DNA from: Astrothelium macrocarpum | Taxonomy: Eukaryota; Ascomycota; Dothideomycetes; Trypetheliales; Trypetheliaceae | DNA: 64,000 nucleotides | NCBI GenBank assembly: GCA_021030915.1 | Contig: JAGEMR010000066.1 | Coordinates: 98,753 to 162,752, forward strand | Direction of reading: 5' to 3' | Part shown: positions 22,601 through 32,919 of the stretch, piece by piece | Position numbering within the stretch: position 1 is the first letter of the stretch | How the letters are laid out: each line of letters begins with the position of its first letter | Notes under the pieces: model-generated | Databases searched by the model: none | The model's input: only the letters and a program-made list of their open reading frames with translations | Told to the model about the DNA's origin: nothing | Translations under genes and position numbers: made by a program

Positions 22601-24217
22601 CCTTGCGGCATATAAAAGCGGTGTTCGACCTGAAACATCTGGAAGGTCCACCTGAGCTCCTTTGTCAAGCAACAGCTCTAATATTCTTGTGTGGGCGCAC
22701 TGCGCGGTATATGATAGCGGTGTTCGACCCGAAACATCTTGAAGATCGATCTGAGCGCCCCTCTCAAGTAACATCTCTAATTCTTTTATACGTGAATGCT
22801 CTGTAGCATATGATAGCGGCGTTCGACCTGAAATATCCTGGAGGTCCACCTGGGCTCCTTTCTCGAGCAGCAGCTCCATCACTTTTATACGACCGTGCTC
22901 TGTAGCATATGATAGCGTGGTCCGACCTGACAAAGGATGTTGGGTATCCACCTGGGCTGCCGCCTTCTCAAGAAGAAGCTCCGCCACTGCCCTGTGGCCG
23001 TTCTGTATAGCAACCGAAAGCACATTCCAATCATCAGGTTTCTGGAGATTCATCTGGGCTCCTTGCTTAAGCAGCGAATCCACCATTGCCACAGAGCCAT
23101 TCCCTACAGCATGTGATAGTGCCGTCCGGTGCAAGTTATCGAATGCGTCTAATGCAATGCCGTCTTGAGTAATGAGCAATTCTACGATGCCTTCATGTCC
23201 TTCGATTGCAGCAAGCATGAGTGGTGTCTGTCCTTCTTGATCAGATGAATTGACTGAAGCTCCGTACCTTAAAAGCTCCTGAACTGTGAAGAAGTCTCCA
23301 AACGCAGCTGCGATATGTAATGGTTTCTTACCATTCCGAGCTGCCATATCGAACGACTTGCGAGCAGGTAATGCTCCAATAGCTGTACTGACTAAATCAA
23401 TTGGCTTTTCAGCTTCATATTTCAGCAGCTCGTGGGCTGTTTGAAAATTCCTCTGCTCGACAGCAAGGTATAGTGGTGTTTTTCCATCCCCATCGAGCAA
23501 ATTGATTGTGTCTTTTGCCATACTCTCTAAAAGCATCTGAACAGTTCTACCTTTTCCGGTTGCAGCAGCCAAGTGTAACGGTGTTTGTAGGTAGATATTG
23601 CTGAAGCTGACCGTGTTCCTTGCCCCATTTTCCAACAGTATTTGAACAGCTTGACTATTTCCAGCTGCAACAGCCAAGTGTAACGGTGTTTGCCCGTGGA
23701 CGTTGCGGAAGCTGATCGTTTTCTTTGCCCCATTTTCCAAAAGTATCTGGACAGCTTGATTGTTTCCAGCTGCAATAGCCAAATGTAGCGGTGTGTCCTT
23801 GCGAAAATCGCCCACGGTAATCGAATCATCTGCCCCTCTTTCCAAAAGTACTTGAACAATTTGACCATTTCCAGCTGCAGCAGCCAAGTGTAGCGGTGTT
23901 TGTCTGCTCCAATCGCCGAAGTTGATCGTGTCCGTTGCTCCATATTGCAAGAGTATCTTGACGGTTCGATAGCTCCCAGCACGTATAGCAGCGTGTAATG
24001 GTGTTTTCAGTTCCGCATCGCGTAATCTAATTGACTTCCGGCTGCCGTTCTCGAGGAGCAACTGCAGCATTCTATCCTGTGCTGTCGCAGCAGCTAGGTA
24101 TATGGGCGTTTGTGCATTATTATCCACCAAGTCGACTATATCATGTTCATTTTCCAGAAGCTCTTGAACTTTTAAGAAGTCTCTCGCCATGACGGCGAGA
24201 TGCAACGTCGTCGCCAT
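19679..24217 (-). CDS. Large ankyrin-repeat protein with conserved fungal C-terminal region
   Basis: Three exons proposed: 24217-21339, 21238-21136 and 21076-19679, an exact frame of 1459 residues. The intron 21239-21338 rejoins LFFSS to LFFNELFGFMLQLA. The second intron (21077-21135) keeps frame, but its donor is weaker than a nearby out-of-frame GTGAGG, so that boundary is tentative. An alternative ATG is at 24235. Residues 1 to about 720 hold roughly 19-20 ankyrin repeats. The later ones are very uniform (SGRTPLSYA...LLLEKGAQVDLQD). There is no NACHT or kinase domain. The C-terminal half has GWLVPQLWVLVHMAQLFAQL, RDRIYGFEFRQL and GVIFCEGLGEIL, a pattern I associate with large uncharacterised fungal proteins. 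A protein-interaction role is likely; the process is unknown. Confidence 0.7.
22190..22900 (-). repeat. Near-uniform ankyrin-coding repeats
   Basis: About seven consecutive ~102-bp units coding for one ankyrin repeat each, with strongly conserved wording (GAQVDLQDxSGRTPLSYA and close variants). The DNA-level similarity is much higher than among the N-terminal repeats of the same gene. Confidence 0.7.
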
Positions 24218-24235
24218 TGTTATACAGATGTTCAC

Positions 24236-24880
24236 AAGTAGGTTATCTTGACATTGGTGTTCGGTAGGTCGTAGATGGTGTAGCTTTTAGAGACATCGTT
24301 GGAATATTAAGGCTGAAAACGACGACAGCCTGAGACTCCTGAGGGCCGCCGAACGCCTCGATTTCCTCTTTAAATTTAGAGTGTTTAATGAAGAACAACT
24401 GCAGCTTTAACTAAATGAGTATAGAAGCATCTCGGGTATGGAGGGATATCACTAATTTTTGCAGCAGATTTGGTTACGAAGTGTTGCGCACGGCTTGAAT
24501 AGCGCGGGGTTGGAAGCAGAAGGTATGCCGATGGGGGAACCCATCATTAGTGAGTGTGCCACCTTCTGGACGACACAAACGTAGCTGAAACCACAATTTA
24601 AAATCGGAAATAATATGGAAACTGCTTTTTAAATCTTTTGTATCAGCAACGTTTTTAAAAGATGTAATGTCATTGACTGTGAATGGTGAGCGAATATTTG
24701 AAATTCTTGATTTTCGATGGACTTGGAAGTTTTACTCTAACCAAAGTCAGTTAGGCTAGCCCATTCACCAGTGAAACCCAGGGTGCCCTTTTGACGTCAC
24801 CAATAGTGATAAGATGACGATCGTTTTGCACTGAATTCAAAAATTAACCATTCTTTAAGTCTTTGGTTTCATTCTCGTTC
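24236..24880. other. Divergent promoter region
   Basis: Lies between the divergent ankyrin and glyoxalase genes. No gene or RNA recognised. Confidence 0.5.
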
Positions 24881-24994
24881 ATGCAAGTACTGACGGCCAA
24901 TTTCTTTCGTCATACATCAACAAGTTTTTTCTCTCGTACGAAGAATTCAAAGATTATTCGAGTCCAAAGCTCTTTCACGAACACATTCGCAACG

Positions 24995-26319
24995 ATGGCT
25001 ACCGATCCAAAGCAATACAAATTCAATCATTCTATGTATGAGTCCAGAGGATTAATCGAGTCTTCAACTTATTGCTAAGCCAAATTATCGTGTCAGGATC
25101 CGGATCAAAGACCCTGTCCGTTCTATAAAATTCTACGAATTTCTCGGCATGAAAATGATACAGAAACTCGAGCAACCTGAAGCCAAATTCGACCTCTATT
25201 TCATGGGATATGACGGTCCAAAGGCTGCATCTGGCGGTAATCATGTCAGCGACCGAGAGGGTCTGATCGAATTAACGCATAATTATGGAACGGAGAACGA
25301 TGATAATTATAAGATCATGAATGGCAATACAGAGCCTTATAAAGGATTCGGTCATACTTGCATAAGCGTAGACAATGTAAGAGGGCTAAATCTGTTTTAG
25401 TTGTTTCGTTAGTGCCTTGTGGGAAAGTGGAAGCTGACTTGAGTGCAAACAGATCCAGGCGGCATGCAAAAGAATCGAAGACGCTGGCTATAGATTTCAG
25501 AAGAAGCTGACGGACGGTCGGATGCGGTCGATTGCTTTCGTGCTAGGTATTTCAACATCATCACTGCTTAATCAGTGCTGATTAGCTTCTTTGGAACAGA
25601 TCCCGACGACTATTGGGTCGAAGTGATTGCACGAAATCCAGTAAATGAGACCGAGAACGTAAAGGAGACGGATCCATCAACATATCGGATGGTATTCCAC
25701 CTCAAGCATACTGCCCTGACTTCGAAATTTTGCAATTAACATATTGACAGAACCACACCATGATCCGCGTCAAGGATCCGGAAAAGTCGACTGCCTTTTA
25801 TAGCGACGTACTTGGAATGGATCTAAAGAGAACGTCAGAAAACAAAGATGCCGGCTTTACACTTTACTTCCTCGGCTATGGGCCGCCAGCGCCGAGCAGC
25901 TCGCCGAATGGAGTGAACCCGACGGCAGACCGGGAGGGTCTCCTCGAGCTGACGTGGAACTATGGAACTGAAAAGGATGCCAACTTCAAATATCACAACG
26001 GCAATGATCAACCACAAGGCTTTGGACACGTGGCCATCACAGTTGATGATCTCGGTGCGTATCCATAAATTTATTGGGGGTCAGAATTCTCAACTGACGT
26101 TATTTGTAGACGCAGCATGCTCACGGTTCGAAAGCATGAACGTTAATTGGAAGAAAAGACTGACAGATGGCCGCATGAAGCATGTCGCATTCGTCTTAGG
26201 TAAGCCTTCTCGATCTTCTCCTCATTAATAGGCTAAAATATGTGTTCTTCGCAGATCCGGACAACTACTGGGTTGAAGTCATACAGAATGAAAAGATCAA
26301 GCCACGATGGAATATGTAA
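24995..26319 (+). CDS. GLO1: Glyoxalase I (lactoylglutathione lyase), two-domain
   Basis: Isomerises the methylglyoxal-glutathione hemithioacetal to S-D-lactoylglutathione. Seven exons: 24995-25035, 25097-25376, 25453-25546, 25600-25691, 25751-26054, 26111-26200 and 26255-26319, an exact frame of 321 residues. There are two tandem VOC domains, as in fungal monomeric enzymes. Candidate metal ligands appear in both copies: His in NHSMIRIKD and NHTMIRVKD, Glu in REGLIELTHNYGTE and REGLLELTWNYGTE, His in GFGH, and Glu in DPDDYWVEVI and DPDNYWVEVI. An in-frame upstream ATG at 24881 would add 38 residues rich in Ser/Thr/Arg/Lys and lacking acids, which looks like a mitochondrial presequence, so two products are possible. 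Confidence 0.94.
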
Positions 26320-26696
26320 TAACTTAATATGTATGAAAAGTCTTATTGTATATAATACTAACTACTGTTATCGAGATCAATTTGAATAATGAGTTTTCGT
26401 GAGACTTGTCCGCACTTACCCTAATATGTTGCATGTGCTCAGCGGGACTTCGCCACTACCCGAACGCTAATAGCCTTGATGCAGGGAAAGTAGTGGGGGA
26501 TCACTAAGGTACGGCGCCCCACACAAGCGGGGTGTGCATGAGAGCAAATATTCATGTGGGGCAGTTCATGTGGACAGTCCTGCGAAGTCGATGTAATTCC
26601 GACTCAAATCCAGCAAGATGATTACTTTTCTGCTCACCAAACTCATTCTTACTCTTTTTGATATCTTCCACCCTCACGAGGTTTTACCAGACCTCT

Positions 26697-26699
<3 letters not shown>
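26320..26699. other. Intergenic, PHGDH promoter/leader
   Basis: Between the glyoxalase stop and the CAA microsatellite. No gene seen. An ATG at 26618 opens into the CAA tract in frame with the dehydrogenase but would give an implausible poly-Asn N-terminus. Confidence 0.4.
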
Positions 26700-26775
<76 letters not shown>

Positions 26776-26776
26776 C
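26697..26776. repeat. (CAA)n microsatellite abutting an assembly gap
   Basis: About 26 perfect CAA/AAC units run directly into the gap. Confidence 0.9.
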
Positions 26777-26876
26777 NNNNNNNNNNNNNNNNNNNNNNNN
26801 NNNNNNNNNNNNNNNNNNNNNNNNNNNNNNNNNNNNNNNNNNNNNNNNNNNNNNNNNNNNNNNNNNNNNNNNNNNN
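26777..26876. other. Assembly gap, 100 N
   Basis: Exactly 100 unknown bases immediately after the trinucleotide repeat. A round 100 usually denotes a gap of unknown true size. Confidence 0.95.
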
Positions 26877-26899
26877 AGCAGCATCAACCTCCATCAGTC

Positions 26900-28651
26900 A
26901 TGCCAGTGCCAAACAACATCGAGCCAAATGGAACGTCGTCTCCTCGACCAAGGATTCTCATTCCAGAAAAGGTCTCTCCAGACGGTCTCGCCCTTCTCCA
27001 ATCTTCCTTTGAAGTTCACGAAAAACGCGGACTGAGCTCTGAAGAATTGAAGGAAATAATAGCAGACTATGACGGCCTCATTATTCGGTCAGAAACCAAA
27101 GTGACTGCATCACTACTCGAAGTCGCAAAGAAGCTCAAAGTCGTTGCTCGTGCAGGAGTAGGCATAGATAATGTAGACGTTGAAGCTGCAACAAAGCAAG
27201 GCGTTATAGTCGTGAACAGTCCCGTAGGCAACATCAACGCAGCAGCAGAGCACACAATCGCTCTCATGATGGCCGTAGCCCGAAACATCGGCGACGCCTG
27301 TTCAAGTCTAAAAGCCGGCAAATGGGAGCGCGGCAGACTTACCGGCATAGAAGTCAAAGGAAAGACATTAGCAATCATAGGAGTGGGCAAAGTCGGTCTC
27401 ACTGTAGCCCGCGCAGCCAAAGGGCTCAGCATGAACTGCATCGCCTACGACCCCTACGCCAACCAAAAGCTCGCGGCCGCGGCCTCCGTCAAGCTCCTCC
27501 CAACGCTCGCCTCCATCCTCACGGAAGCCGACTTCCTCACCATCCACACGCCGCTCATCGCATCCACCAAAGGCATGATCGCCACCTCGGAGCTCGCCAC
27601 CATGAAGCCCAGCGCGCGCATCCTCAACGTCGCGCGCGGCGGCATGATCGACGAGCTCGCGCTGCTGTCCGCGCTCGACCACGGCACCATCGCGGGCGCG
27701 GGCATCGACGTCTTCACGTCGGAGCCGCCGGCGGCGCCGGACTCGTCGGCCGCGCAGCTGATCGCGCACCCCCGCGTCGTCGCGACGCCGCATCTCGGCG
27801 CGTCGACGGTCGAGGCGCAGGAGAACGTGTCGATCGACGTGTGCGAGCAGGTGCTCGCCATCCTGACGGGCCAGCTTCCGCGGAGCGCGGTGAATGCGCC
27901 GCTGATCCTCCCGGAGGAGTATCGCACGCTGAAGCCGTTTGTGGAGCTGGTGGAGCGCATGGGCGCGCTGTATATGCAGCATTTTGCGCGGTCGTCGGCG
28001 AGCTCTGCTGATGGGAATGCGGCGGCGAATTTTAGTACGGATTTTGAGTTGACGTATGAGGGTGCGTTGGCGGCGCTGAATACCACGACGCCGTTGTTTG
28101 CGGCGCTGGTGAAGGGCCTGCTGAAGCCGATTACGGCATCCGAGGGACTGAATGTGAATATTGTGAACGCGGAGCTGGTGGCCAAGGATCGTGGGATTGT
28201 GATTAATGAGCAGAGGAAGAGACAGAGCGATGATACGGAGGGGTATTCGAGTTCGGTGACGCTGAGAGCGAAGACGGCGAGGGGGGTTGGAACGATGGGG
28301 GATCAGGACGAGCGTGTGATTGCGGGATTCGTGTCGAACAATACGCCGTACATTTCGAAGCTGAGTCGATTCAGTACGAGCTTTGTACCGGAGGGGGCAT
28401 TGTTGATATGCAGAAATTTTGATAGTCCTGGGAAGATTGGGATTGTAGGACAGCTATTAGGGAAGGCAGGGGTGAATATCAGTTCCATGACAGTGGCGCC
28501 AGTGGATAAGGTGATTGGCCAAGATGGCGGGAAGAGCGGAAAGAATGAGGCACTAATGATATTGGGTATTGATCGCGTGGTCGAGAATGGAGTAATAAAA
28601 AGTTTGACAGCTGAACAAGGAGTTCTGGAGGCTAGTGTCGTGGTGCTGTAA
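26900..28651 (+). CDS. D-3-phosphoglycerate dehydrogenase, long (ACT-containing) form
   Basis: First committed step of serine synthesis: oxidises 3-phosphoglycerate to 3-phosphohydroxypyruvate with NAD. No intron is needed from ATG 26900 to TAA 28651 (583 residues). Substrate and nucleotide-binding domains: ARAGVGIDNVDVEAA, the Rossmann loop AIIGVGKVG, catalytic Arg in NVARGGMIDE, Glu in IDVFTSEPP and His in ATPHLGAST. These are followed by an allosteric substrate-binding (ASB) domain from about residue 330 and a C-terminal ACT domain (IGIVGQLLGKAGVNISSMTV), the serine-sensing part in this class. The start is uncertain because the gap and CAA tract lie just upstream; ATG 26900 is the first plausible one after the gap. 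The middle of the gene (27480-27960) is very GC-rich. Confidence 0.93.
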   Translation: MPVPNNIEPNGTSSPRPRILIPEKVSPDGLALLQSSFEVHEKRGLSSEELKEIIADYDGLIIRSETKVTASLLEVAKKLKVVARAGVGIDNVDVEAATKQGVIVVNSPVGNINAAAEHTIALMMAVARNIGDACSSLKAGKWERGRLTGIEVKGKTLAIIGVGKVGLTVARAAKGLSMNCIAYDPYANQKLAAAASVKLLPTLASILTEADFLTIHTPLIASTKGMIATSELATMKPSARILNVARGGMIDELALLSALDHGTIAGAGIDVFTSEPPAAPDSSAAQLIAHPRVVATPHLGASTVEAQENVSIDVCEQVLAILTGQLPRSAVNAPLILPEEYRTLKPFVELVERMGALYMQHFARSSASSADGNAAANFSTDFELTYEGALAALNTTTPLFAALVKGLLKPITASEGLNVNIVNAELVAKDRGIVINEQRKRQSDDTEGYSSSVTLRAKTARGVGTMGDQDERVIAGFVSNNTPYISKLSRFSTSFVPEGALLICRNFDSPGKIGIVGQLLGKAGVNISSMTVAPVDKVIGQDGGKSGKNEALMILGIDRVVENGVIKSLTAEQGVLEASVVVL

Positions 28652-29637
28652 GGAGCAGAACACTCAAATTCTGCACAAGGAAATACTCTCGACGATCCGC
28701 AACTTGAGTATAAGACGAACAAGCAAAGAACAAACAGGAATTGGTGATGAGAGGTACTTGGTGGCAAAGTTGGCTGTTCACCCCATGGGCCCTGGACACA
28801 TTGCATGGGTACCTTGACTTTTACCGTTTCAACACATTACTTCTGGCCGAATAAGCATCCAAAGGGTGGCTTTCACTCGAATAGAATCCAGTTATTTAGT
28901 CAAATACAGACTAATAGACGTCTTTGAATATGAAGTTGGTGTTTTACTCAAGCTAGGATGTCGATGTTTGCCTGGACAGTGACGTGTGAAGACAGTGGAG
29001 ATAGTGGCGACTTGGAGCTCATGCCTTCCAAGTGAAATTCGAAGGCAATCCTCCTTCTCTGTTGCATCAATCCGAGGCAACACTCGACCAAGGTAATGAA
29101 GATAAAGTGCTATGGCAGAGATGGCTTTGATTTTCTCTGAAGCACGGGCACGTGTAGAAAGGTGGCTGATGGGGGCTGGGAATAATATTTTTCCGAAGCG
29201 GGTACCTCCTCCAGGGGAGACGGACGGAGCTCCTGACTTCTGGCAAAGCTGTGGTACGTTGGATTTTAAGCAGCGACTCTACTTGAGCCTCCTAGCTCCT
29301 CTTTGGCCTCCTAGCTCCTCTTTGGCCTTTACGCACTTGCTTCTTATGCTTCACTTTCATTATAATGCCTTGTGTCGTTCATTTCCTTGTCGACTAGTGC
29401 CAAATTTCGATCGGAGAGCTACTTTCTGTGCGAGTTAACACACTTCTGCGTTTGGTCTTCACTTGTAAGTTAAAGTGAACTTCACTTTACCGGATGTTGG
29501 TCGATCGTACGCTCTCTTTTATGAGAGCTTTCTGCCACGCGCTTCTCTGATGTTTCGTTCTTTCTCTTCCTTTTTCTCTTTTCCTTTCCTTTCTCTTACA
29601 TGCATGCCCTCCATTCTTGAGAGCTCTGATCGTTATA
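28652..29637. other. Intergenic with a small tandem repeat
   Basis: No supported gene. A 19-bp unit (CCTCCTAGCTCCTCTTTGG) is repeated twice in tandem at 29288-29325. The short open frames have no recognisable motif. Confidence 0.45.
29288..29325. repeat. Tandem repeat, 19-bp unit x2
   Basis: Two perfect adjacent copies of CCTCCTAGCTCCTCTTTGG. Confidence 0.85.
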
Positions 29638-30496
29638 ATGGAGTCTAGCGAACTAATTATACCTTCTGACTTTATTTTGTACCCTGGAACGTGGACTCCC
29701 AATGGTTCTGGTCTAATCTTGAAACTTACAGTTGGAGAATTCACCACTAACTTGAATGGCTTAGGAATCCGATTCGCCATGCTTCACGTCCCAAATTTAC
29801 GCGAATTATTGAATGCTAATGTGGACCATAAGCTTTATCCACGTATCTTGTAAGCTTATCGAATTGATGGATCATTACCACTTACTCAGAATTTTCAGCG
29901 TAATGACGCCGAATGCGACGCTTTTGTCGTATACGACACCAGTGGACATGCGAGAGTTGCGAGACCAAGCAACTTTGATCTCCATGTGCTGGAAGGATAC
30001 CCAAAATGCCACTCAAAGTAACATCCGATCAGCGGGTTCTGAGGCTGGGCCAAGTCATTCCCGCTCGCTTGAGACTTTGACGATTGAATTCGACAATGCC
30101 AACATCATTGTGCGATCCCTACAGGAAAGACTTCTTTTAGTCTTAGTCGGAGGAGTACCACCAAACCGTCAAGTCGACTTCAAAGTAACGCCCGAAGTCA
30201 CCGGAGATCCTCGTCACCCTTCCACCGAGCTCAAAGAGGAGCCCGCTGACACAACCCAAGAACGTGCATCGACATCGGCACCCGAATCATCTGTGCAAGA
30301 TTTCACAGCAACTGCATCCAGCAGTCTTCCGAGTGGTCCTACAGTAATGGAGATGACGGAGAAGGAAAAGGATCTGAAATTGGGCGTTTTGCACATCCAG
30401 AGAAAGAAGGCGGATGCTCTTGCCGCGTACATCAAGGACGAACTTGAAGGGGCTAACATTGTCATGCCGGATCAGGTCATTGATCCGCTCGGATGA
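29638..30496 (+). CDS. Roadblock/LC7-like (LAMTOR2-like) protein with C-terminal extension
   Basis: Exon 1 ends at 29849 and exon 2 is 29899-30496. The 49-bp intron has a GTAAGC donor and restores RIFVMTPNATLLSYTTPVD. From ATG 29779 the protein is 222 residues (exact frame). An earlier in-frame ATG at 29638 would give 269. The pattern MLHVPNLRELLNANV ... VMTPNATLLSY ... LTIEFDNANIIVR ... LLLVLVGG resembles a Roadblock/LC7 domain of the LAMTOR2 type, which in other eukaryotes scaffolds Rag GTPases for TORC1 at the vacuole or lysosome. The extension after about residue 120 is acidic and Ser/Thr/Glu-rich, ending with a helical Lys-rich segment. Family assignment is by pattern only and moderate. 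Confidence 0.55.
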
Positions 30497-31934
30497 CCGA
30501 TGGTGTCTAGAATGCCGTGGCCAACTTACCTCTTTGGTCTACGCCCTGCTGCGAAAATACCAATGTCCACCACTAGATCCGATCATCAGTCGTTAGTGGG
30601 GTCTTCCACGCTCCCTGGATGAACCCACAATTATTTCTCTCGCTCATGTCGCACGACAACTTGTCAGCACTGATCAGACAAGATACTGGGCCACTTGCTG
30701 TCCAACGTTAAGGTCCATGGCCCCTGCCCACGGCATGTAACTTAGATACCCCAACCACTCCTTTATAGCAGAGTAAAAACTTCAGTCACCAACCAATTGA
30801 GCTCCTGCTCCTTCGGCTTCCATTCGTCCGTTCAGCAATCGTACAGCTCGATTTGTTCAATACAAGGCCATAGTCTGATCTTGATTGGATATTCTCAAAA
30901 CGACCGTTGTTCAAACGTATCAAATGTCTCCATCCATTCCGAGCATCCTCGATTGGTGCAGACTTCCACGAACCAGTGACGCAGTAGTTCACGTGTGTAA
31001 TCAAACGCAGACAAATTCCTATACCTCGATTGTGGGAGCCCCCCATCGACCTGGAGAAAGTTACGATTTCTGAACGCTGTGGCTTTAGGATGACAACCCT
31101 TGATCTGATTGCCATCTTCTCACATAAAACTGGCATGCTGTCTATGGCATGTGGTGTGGAGAGGGAGGCGTGTGGCAAAGACCGAGATCTTTGTGACTGT
31201 AATATTCAACATGGCCGACTCTGGTAATGGGAGCACCATAGAATATCAGGGATGAGTTTGTTTAACGAAAACGTTCAAGTTGGTAGTTTCACCGGAGCTA
31301 GTGCCATCCAGGCTCTCGTTCTTAGTGTGAGAAGGCTCAGCTACGAATGAGAAGTACGAAACATTCAGACCATTACTCTGTGTAAAACAAAGACGATGAA
31401 TAGTTTTTGTCTTGTCTACTGACCGGATCTGCCTTACGCTACGACATGATCTGGCAAAGCCCGATCCCTCAACAACGAGACTGCAAAGCTCGCGCTTCAG
31501 ATGAGTAGAAGGGTGCCCCGAGGATTCGTGCAACTTGAGCCATGTATATCTTCGTGAAGGACGAGTGTCGCCATTGATCAAGCGTAGCAGGTTCCGCTAC
31601 CTCACTGTCATATAAATGAGACCTGAGACATTGGATGCATAGCGATTCAGCTTCATACTATCAGTAAGGTAGGACCATTGAGGACTTGAGCCTATTCCCC
31701 TAATGGCGCTGTCATCGCCACGCTGGTCGCGGGCTTTGGTCGGGCGCGGACCTTTTGCTTTTGGAGGAAACATATCCGTTGCTTTGGCCTGTTATGCGTT
31801 TTCTCGTTTCTGAAGTTACAGGCGAATATTTGCAATGCTCCGGGCCCTTTTTGAAGTAGGAGTCTCACTTTCTTCATTGTTCACATCAATGTGGGTGGTC
31901 CTGCTTTCGATCGTTGCTTTATTTCATCGCTCGA
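30497..31934. other. Intergenic with weak minus-strand open frames
   Basis: Minus-strand open stretches at 31581-31246 and 31178-30786 have protein-like composition (for example CVTGSWKSAPIEDARNGW), but no family was recognised and no convincing splice path joins them. They may be remnants of one gene. Confidence 0.25.
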
Positions 31935-32387
31935 ATGCAGATTCGCGCAGCACTAGGGAACCGCGGAGGACCAGAAAATCGCGAGGGATGATGGAACTAC
32001 GGTGGACTAGGAAATCACGGCCAGCCATGGTTTCATGGAGGATTACAGATTACTTTTGCCCAGCCACCGCCGTTTCCATTCACTGCTTTGTCTCCGCCTG
32101 ATTTCGTTCCCGAGATGCTCGACTTCGTTACTGACATGGGGCAACCCCCGGCTGAAACAGACCAACCAAGACCAATGTCACTGCCGATCGAAACTTTTAA
32201 GACTTTGCAGGATCCAAACGGAGTGTGTGTCATCTGCTTCGATACTTACAACATTGACGACGTCCGCTACAGGCTTCTATGTGGACACAGGTTCTGCCTG
32301 GTCTGCCCATGTCCAATTTGGCAAGAAAAGCCCAAGGACGAATGACCAATCTGCCGCCAAAACGCTGTTCCAGATTTACGCGATTAA
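31935..32387 (+). pseudogene. RING-finger gene broken by two stop codons
   Basis: One continuous frame from ATG 31935 to TAA 32387 reads as a RING protein except for two TGA codons. The first (31989-31991) interrupts a Gly/Asn-rich segment (NRGGPENREG then WNYGGLGNHGQPW). The second (32343-32345) stands exactly where the seventh zinc ligand should be: CVIC...LLCGHRFCLVC...KPKDE-stop-PICRQN. A Cys codon (TGC or TGT) to TGA change would explain it. A truncated protein would lack the last Cys pair and could not fold a complete RING. An intact, different RING gene lies about 530 bp downstream. Confidence 0.65.
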
Positions 32388-32919
32388 AGTTTGGGACGAG
32401 AGGGGGGGAGCGGCTCATGTTTCTATGGGCGTCTAAAAAATTAAATGAAAAGATAAAATTGCGATCAGATGAATATGGAGGTCATGGGGAGGGCCGTAGT
32501 TCTCTAAGGGGTAAGCAAATGCAAATGATAGTGGACCAGGAAATAATGATTAGGTAATTATGGAGAATATGAGAGCTCAAGGAGCCCCTCACTTCTCTGA
32601 GACTGATTCACACGATAATGTTTTCTTTGTTTTACGATGTGTGACTCGATGTCCATTTGTTCCTTTGTGAGTAAGCCCTGGAAGGTAAGTGATTTGTTTT
32701 CATTGTTTGCATTCCCAAAAATACAGAAAATCGTATGTCACAATGCCTCTGTTGATCGCGAAATCTTATGATAAGAATCATTTTGCTGTCCAAATCAGGC
32801 GTTCCAAAACAAAGGTAATTGTTGTTTATTGCTACACTTCCGTCATCATCCCAATTTTGACTCACAGTTAACATTCCTAAATTATTTCGCACGCTCACCA
32901 TTGTTACAAAAGGATTACA
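32388..32919. other. Intergenic between the two RING loci
   Basis: No supported gene; short open frames only. Confidence 0.45.

Noticed and set aside
26618..26899. N-terminal extension of PHGDH with poly-Asn and unknown residues
   Set aside because: It runs through the CAA repeat and the N gap; the real start is more likely after the gap.
27322..28185. Arg-rich and Ser-rich open frames opposite or within PHGDH
   Set aside because: High-GC shadows of the real coding frame.
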